The position numbers and the translations under genes were made by a program. This document shows, in pieces, positions 37,863 through 42,006 of a stretch of DNA of 42,006 nucleotides. The stretch spans positions 1-42,006 of IMG/VR virus record IMGVR_UViG_3300010938_000317; one strand, written 5' to 3'. Source of the stretch: a virus. The notes under the pieces were generated by a model. The model worked only from the letters and a program-made list of their open reading frames with translations, did not search any database and was not told where the DNA came from. Positions within the stretch are counted from its first letter, which is position 1; each line of letters begins with the position of its first letter.

Positions 37863-39839
37863 TCACGCACCGGGGTTCTTGTACAGCCCGCGCCAATCAA
37901 TGGCTTTGGCACCGAAATCGAGCCACGCTTTGACCTTCAGTCCAAGCGTGTCATCCGGATTCTCGACGCGCTCGACCTGCGGCCCCTGCGCGCCTTCGAG
38001 GTAGGCGTATTCGACCGTCGGAACGGCCATCGGATCAGCGGCGAGGAACCACGCCGTTGTCGATGTGGTGTCCAGATTGGCGTCGGTGATGACCTCCAGC
38101 TGGCCCGCGAACGGGTTGAAGTCGGTCTGCTTGGTGACAACGATGTTCGGAACGTTGGTGAACTGAATCGCCGACACACGCTTCGCAACTGGAACAATCA
38201 GGAACCGAGGCGCGATGTTGAGCGGCGTCACTCCATCGAGACCCTTCTGGGTCATCATCGCCGCCATTCCGGCATCGAGCGTGGCGATAGAAATGGCGCC
38301 GCCGGTTCCAGCCAGGTTTCCGTGGTTCGCGTGGAACAGCGCGACTCCGTCGCTCATCGTCGGGTTGCTGGTCAGCACCGTATAGACTGTGGTGTTTTCG
38401 AGCACCGCGGCCTGCACGCCGATGCCGGCGAAGAGCTGCTGGATCGCACCGAGGTCATCATTGACGATCATCTCGCGCGTGATGTACAGGCCCTTCGCAT
38501 AGGTTGCGATCGCGTACTGCTCTTTGGTCTCAGTAGTCGAACCGAACGTGATGGTGCCGCCTTCGGCGAGCTTCGTGAACGCCGGGAACTCGCCGATGCG
38601 GAGCCTGCTAACCGGCTTGAAGTCTGGCACGGTGCTCTGCTTGGCCCACCGCTTGTAGGTCGGAGAGGCGTACTGATAGGCATCAAGCAGAGTTTTGTTC
38701 GCGACGTTGGCGAGGATGTTCGGGAAATCGCTCGTGCTGAGAGCGAACCTCACAAGCTCATTTGGCGACGCGGGCCGCCCGCGACCAGCGAGTCGCACAC
38801 ACTCTTCGGCCATGCGCGACAGGCGCATGCCCCGCCACTCGTTCTGCCCGTCGACCTGATATCGCCCCGGAGCGATCTGGTGCATGAGCGCGGTGGTCAT
38901 TGCCTCGATGCGCTTGTCGACAGCATCGTGCTCGATGCTCGCGACACGCGAACGAGTCGGAGCCTTCTCGTAGCGCGAGGCGAGCTCTTCGAAAATCTTC
39001 GCGCGAGCCTCTTCCAGGGTCACGCCGGAAGCGCACAGCTCATCGGCAAACTTCTCGTCCAAGCCTGCGCCTTTGACGGCGGCCCTGATTTTCTGCTGTT
39101 CCGCCGCAATCTGCGCGCGCAGAGCGGCGACGTCTACGGTTTCGCGGGCAGTGATTCCCGCCTCATTTTCAGCCATGATCTGTTCCTCCTCACTGGAAGT
39201 CGAGCGGGCCAATACCCGCGATTCATCACTCAGAACGGTAGCTCCGGGATCGGCAGGAACCGGTACGATCGAGATCTCCATCGGCTCCCAATCCGTCGCC
39301 AGATACGTTCCGTCCTGTTGCTTTTCGCGCTTATAAATCAGCGCACCGATCGAGACGTTACGAATGATTCCGTCCCGAATATCGTTCCAGATCGGCTCCA
39401 CATCTGGGCGTGAGCTGAAGCGCAATTTTGCGATAAGCTTTCCGCCGTCGACTCTGGCCTCCTCGACGACGCCGATTTGGTCGGAAACGCTCTCGTCGCT
39501 ATGGGAATCCAGCACCGGGGCGCCGGTCAGCCTGCCCATTCGGACCTGGCCGGACTCAAGCCCGAGCCGGAGCTGGTAGGTATCTCCGGTCCACATGTCG
39601 ATTCGCAGGACCGGAATGCCAGAATATGCCACAACCTCGACGGTTCGCTGCTCGTTGTTGACCGTCGATGGAGCGAGGGCGCGAAAGGAAATGCGTTCTG
39701 GATTTGCGCGTTCTGTTGCCGCTCCCGTCAGATCTGGTGGCGAAGAGCCACTATCAGATGAATGCGCGGCGTAGACTACCGCGGGAGCGCCCAAGGCGGC
39801 GCCGCTTATCCCAATGTGATGGATTCCATGTTCAGGCAT
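37863..39839 (-). CDS. Prohead protease-major capsid fusion protein
   Basis: A 658-residue fusion. Residues about 45-200 form a HK97-type (S78) prohead protease: His in LDSHSDES (H113), Ser in NVSIGALI (S163), then EPMEISIVPVPADPGA. Residues about 220-345 are a helical scaffold-like segment; 345-658 form the HK97-fold capsid subunit (QYASPTYKRWAKQSTV; GTDGV-like ALFHANHGNLAGTGGAI; LEVITDANLDTTSTTAWFLA). Natural fusions of this type are known. The ATG at 39839 follows the portal stop by one base. An internal start at 39176 with its own ribosome binding site could yield the capsid part alone. Confidence 0.85.
   Translation of the reverse strand: MPEHGIHHIGISGAALGAPAVVYAAHSSDSGSSPPDLTGAATERANPERISFRALAPSTVNNEQRTVEVVAYSGIPVLRIDMWTGDTYQLRLGLESGQVRMGRLTGAPVLDSHSDESVSDQIGVVEEARVDGGKLIAKLRFSSRPDVEPIWNDIRDGIIRNVSIGALIYKREKQQDGTYLATDWEPMEISIVPVPADPGATVLSDESRVLARSTSSEEEQIMAENEAGITARETVDVAALRAQIAAEQQKIRAAVKGAGLDEKFADELCASGVTLEEARAKIFEELASRYEKAPTRSRVASIEHDAVDKRIEAMTTALMHQIAPGRYQVDGQNEWRGMRLSRMAEECVRLAGRGRPASPNELVRFALSTSDFPNILANVANKTLLDAYQYASPTYKRWAKQSTVPDFKPVSRLRIGEFPAFTKLAEGGTITFGSTTETKEQYAIATYAKGLYITREMIVNDDLGAIQQLFAGIGVQAAVLENTTVYTVLTSNPTMSDGVALFHANHGNLAGTGGAISIATLDAGMAAMMTQKGLDGVTPLNIAPRFLIVPVAKRVSAIQFTNVPNIVVTKQTDFNPFAGQLEVITDANLDTTSTTAWFLAADPMAVPTVEYAYLEGAQGPQVERVENPDDTLGLKVKAWLDFGAKAIDWRGLYKNPGA
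39174..39190 (-). promoter_or_regulatory. Internal ribosome binding site and start for scaffold-capsid product
   Basis: Minus strand GAGGAGGAAC stands 8 bases ahead of an in-frame ATG at 39176-39174 (MAENEAGITARETVDV). It lies at the junction between protease and scaffold regions, as the lambda Nu3 start lies inside gene C. This could supply separate scaffold-capsid chains without protease. Confidence 0.45.
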
Positions 39840-39840
39840 G

Positions 39841-41268
39841 TCAGCCCTCCTTTTGCTGCGCCCCTGTGGCTGTAACCCTCCTCGGATCGCAGTCGAGGAT
39901 GATGCCAAGCTTGTCTAGCGCCTCATTTGTCGCCGCGATTTCGGCAAGCTGCTCGTCCGGGTCATAGCCCATTTCCGAGATCGCCTCGCGCAGCGTTGTA
40001 AGACCGTTGCGGATGTTCGTCTGCACTGCAGCAGCTTCCTTGACCGGATCGACCCATTCCCATTTCGGAGGAGTCCACGTCACGCTGGCCTCGATTCCGG
40101 CGAGTGATGTCACGCGGTCCCATACCGGCTGGCAGAACTGCGGTATGAGAATCTGCCAGCGGAATTGATCGATCATTCGCCGGAATTCAAGCATCCCGGC
40201 GCGAATGCTTGAGTAATTCGTCTGCGATAAATCGCCAGTCAGCACCTCATATGGGACGCCAAGGCCAGCAGAAATCGAACGGAGCTGGTGCCTCACGTAA
40301 TCTGGGTAGCCAGCGGACGGCTGAGGCGTCGCAAATCTCACATCCTCGCCGTCGCCCAGGTAGGCGATCATGCCCGGCTCGAACGTTTCGATGCGCTGCG
40401 AGTCCTGCATCTGCGACGTGCCAAGCGTGCGTCCCGGATCGCCTCCGAGAATGAACGCCGCAAAACAGGCCTCGATTTTCTTTCGGACTAGCTCGGCCTC
40501 CTCATAGTCGTCCAGATCGCGCATGCGCATGATGACTGGCGCAAGCCACGGCACGCCGCGCTCCTGACCTGGGCGATCCTTGCGGTAGATGTGCAAAACC
40601 TGATTGGCCGGTACGAGTTTGCTCATGGGGAGAGTCGACCCAACGAGCGTTGCCGCCTCGCCCGGATGGCGGTCATAGAGCCAATAGCCAATGCGTCGCC
40701 CGATAAGGTCGTACTGGACTCCCTGAATCGAATAGCCTGTGTCGGTCGGTCCTGTTTTCGATGAGTCCAGATAATCGGGCTCAAGCACCTGCAATTGCAG
40801 CGGAGGATTTATGCCGTCTTCTATCCTGCGTGGTCGGAATCGAACCAGACATTCGCCGCTTTCGACTACAGTGCGGGCAATGAGCGCCTGAAGCCCATAC
40901 AGGTCAAGCGCGCCATCTGAATCGCAAATCTCGACCCATCGCTTCCACATCGAGGCAGCACTCTGCTGCTGCGTGCGCGCGACAATGCCGGCTCCAATCG
41001 CGTTCTGGGTGATTGCCGAAACCGCGCGCGCCGCATAAGCGTTGTTCCGCACCAGATCGCGAGACCTCGCTCGTAACTTTTGCGCTGCGCCGGCGATCTC
41101 GGAGTTTGGTCCTGTATCGTGGGCGATCCATCCCGTGGTTCGCCGCGTCGACCGAGCGCCCTCGTAGGCGAAGCGTTCTGCTGCGCGCATCGACATGCGT
41201 GCATGCACACGGCGACTCGCCCGGGAGGGGTCAAACCAAGCGATGATTCGGTCCAATAAGTTGCTCAT
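39841..41268 (-). CDS. Portal protein, lambda gpB type
   Basis: A 475-residue portal of the lambda type: N-terminal LLDRIIAWFDPSRASRRVHA and RARSRDLVRNNAYAARAVSA, then ITQNAIGAGI and MWKRWVEICDSDGALDLYGL typical of the family; FLxxG-like GECLVRFRPRR and QLQVLEPDYLDS follow. The dodecamer at one capsid vertex conducts DNA. ATGA overlap with the gpW-like gene. Confidence 0.93.
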   Translation of the reverse strand: MSNLLDRIIAWFDPSRASRRVHARMSMRAAERFAYEGARSTRRTTGWIAHDTGPNSEIAGAAQKLRARSRDLVRNNAYAARAVSAITQNAIGAGIVARTQQQSAASMWKRWVEICDSDGALDLYGLQALIARTVVESGECLVRFRPRRIEDGINPPLQLQVLEPDYLDSSKTGPTDTGYSIQGVQYDLIGRRIGYWLYDRHPGEAATLVGSTLPMSKLVPANQVLHIYRKDRPGQERGVPWLAPVIMRMRDLDDYEEAELVRKKIEACFAAFILGGDPGRTLGTSQMQDSQRIETFEPGMIAYLGDGEDVRFATPQPSAGYPDYVRHQLRSISAGLGVPYEVLTGDLSQTNYSSIRAGMLEFRRMIDQFRWQILIPQFCQPVWDRVTSLAGIEASVTWTPPKWEWVDPVKEAAAVQTNIRNGLTTLREAISEMGYDPDEQLAEIAATNEALDKLGIILDCDPRRVTATGAQQKEG

Positions 41269-41459
41269 CCCTTTTGGAATTGTGCGTAGCTCACGCTGCG
41301 CTGTGACTGCTGCTGCAATTTGGCGATCTCCGCGTCGATTGCAGCGAGAGCCTTGGTCTGATCGGAATACTGCACGGAACGCTCACCAAATTGCACTCGA
41401 TAGACTCCTATTGTTTTCAAAATTTCCTCGCGTCGAGCCTGCAATTCTTCAAGCGTCAT
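41265..41459 (-). CDS. gpW-like head-tail joining protein
   Basis: A 64-residue protein (MTLEELQARREEILKTIGVY ... QYSDQTKALAAIDAEIAKLQ) of the gpW/small head-joining type seen between terminase and portal. The start ATG at 41459 overlaps the terminase stop (ATGA); a longer frame from 41489 would lie inside the terminase gene. In lambda it seals the connector and stabilises DNA in the head. Confidence 0.75.
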   Translation of the reverse strand: MTLEELQARREEILKTIGVYRVQFGERSVQYSDQTKALAAIDAEIAKLQQQSQRSVSYAQFQKG

Positions 41460-42006
41460 GAGAGCCAACCCCTCTTTTTGGGAAGCCACGCAATTCGCGG
41501 TCTCGTTTCCGACTTGCCGGCTGGGTCAGTACGAGGCCCAGCCGAATCAACCGCCCGCCCCTCAGCGTTTGATGGGAGCAGCGCCTCGAGTTCCCTCCAA
41601 TGCTTCTCTGAAAAGCGGTCGATGCCATAGATCGACGCGGCCGCGCGCGCATACACCCGGCAGTCGAGCGCCTCGTTGCGGCGGTTGGGCGCAACCACCC
41701 AGTGGCCCTTGACCAGGCTCTCGGCGGTCAACTGCCGGAAATACTCTTCCTCGTAGCGCGGGAAGTGGCAGTAGCCCGCCGGAAATGGCTCGCCGCTTTC
41801 TTCTGTCGGCGGCGCGAGGCGCAGACGGCTGTAGAGTTCCGACTTCGCCACGGGCGTGCCCAGCATCCACAGGCGTGTCCCGCGCTTCTTGCTCGCATCC
41901 ACCGGCGAGGCGCCCAGAATCAGCCGGTCCGTACGCGCCGTGCCCTTGATCGCCACGGCGGTCTTCGGATGAGCGGCCCGCGCGCCGGCGGGGCCCCAGG
42001 AGGCTT
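41456..42006 (-). CDS. Terminase large subunit, partial (C-terminal nuclease part)
   Basis: The frame is open to the right edge and includes the gpA-type nuclease region: RLILGASPVDASKKRGTRLW, then LGTPVAKSELYSRLRLAP, a YCHFPRYEEEYFRQLTAESL segment and the NEALDCRVYARAA end. The ATPase domain and N-terminus are outside the window, so about 1.3 kb is missing. It cuts and translocates DNA into the prohead. The GTG at 41956 is not a true start because the frame stays open upstream. Confidence 0.9.
   Translation of the reverse strand, partial: ASWGPAGARAAHPKTAVAIKGTARTDRLILGASPVDASKKRGTRLWMLGTPVAKSELYSRLRLAPPTEESGEPFPAGYCHFPRYEEEYFRQLTAESLVKGHWVVAPNRRNEALDCRVYARAAASIYGIDRFSEKHWRELEALLPSNAEGRAVDSAGPRTDPAGKSETRPRIAWLPKKRGWLS

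Noticed and set aside
38322-39413. 363-codon plus-strand frame opposite the capsid fusion
   Set aside because: Shadow frame; the minus frame carries the protease and capsid signatures.

Overview
The window is most of the genome of a tailed DNA phage (Caudoviricetes) with a siphovirus-like plan. Terminase, lambda-type portal, protease-capsid, cement, neck, tail tube, frameshifted tail chaperone, 1034-residue tape measure and lambda L/J-like tail-tip genes lie in collinear order. Nearly all genes are on the minus strand, tightly packed with ATGA or TAATG overlaps. No bacterial housekeeping genes, rRNA, tRNA or integrase were seen. The right edge cuts the terminase large subunit and the left edge cuts the terminase small subunit, so the window looks like a circular or circularly permuted genome opened inside the terminase operon. 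About 1.3 kb or more (the large-subunit ATPase part) must lie outside. The host is unknown. Several exported phage proteins have signal peptides ending in -AQ, a style common in Acidobacteria (Solibacter/Bryobacter type); this is a weak hint only.

Layout in transcription order (right to left): packaging and head (42006-36100); tail tube, chaperone and tape measure (36200-31100); membrane proteins and endolysin (31100-29800); seven consecutive small or medium exported proteins (29800-23760); a tail-tip block with a permuted papain-like peptidase, metallophosphoesterase, winged-helix protein, JAB/JAMM protease and a 1704-residue hub (23760-15050); tail fibre and accessory genes (15030-12930). 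After a regulatory gap at 12781-12928 come the early genes: YqaJ exonuclease, RecT annealase, a run of small unknown genes, a VRR-NUC nuclease, the CRISPR-Cas12-like locus, a DnaA domain IV-like protein, and a replication initiator carrying iterons and DnaA boxes inside its gene. A small plus-strand operon (3016-3597) converges on the early operon at a hairpin terminator. A divergent minus-strand block carries an unknown gene, ParB-like, radical SAM and terminase small subunit genes.

The most exciting element is at 5698-7761: a 420-residue TnpB/Cas12-like protein, a co-translated 111-residue helical protein, a perfect 15-bp inverted repeat, and a six-repeat, five-spacer CRISPR array with 36-nt repeats, with no cas1/cas2. 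By eye the effector keeps the RuvC-II region but has Thr at the expected RuvC-I Asp position and lacks the zinc-finger cysteines and RuvC-III Asp, so it may be an RNA-guided DNA binder rather than a cutter. The array-distal spacer translates to VGVTRARESVYL, which reads like motif VI of UvrD/Rep/AddA-type helicases. This suggests a helicase gene of the host or a rival element as target. Function, guide RNA structure and subtype are inferred and untested.
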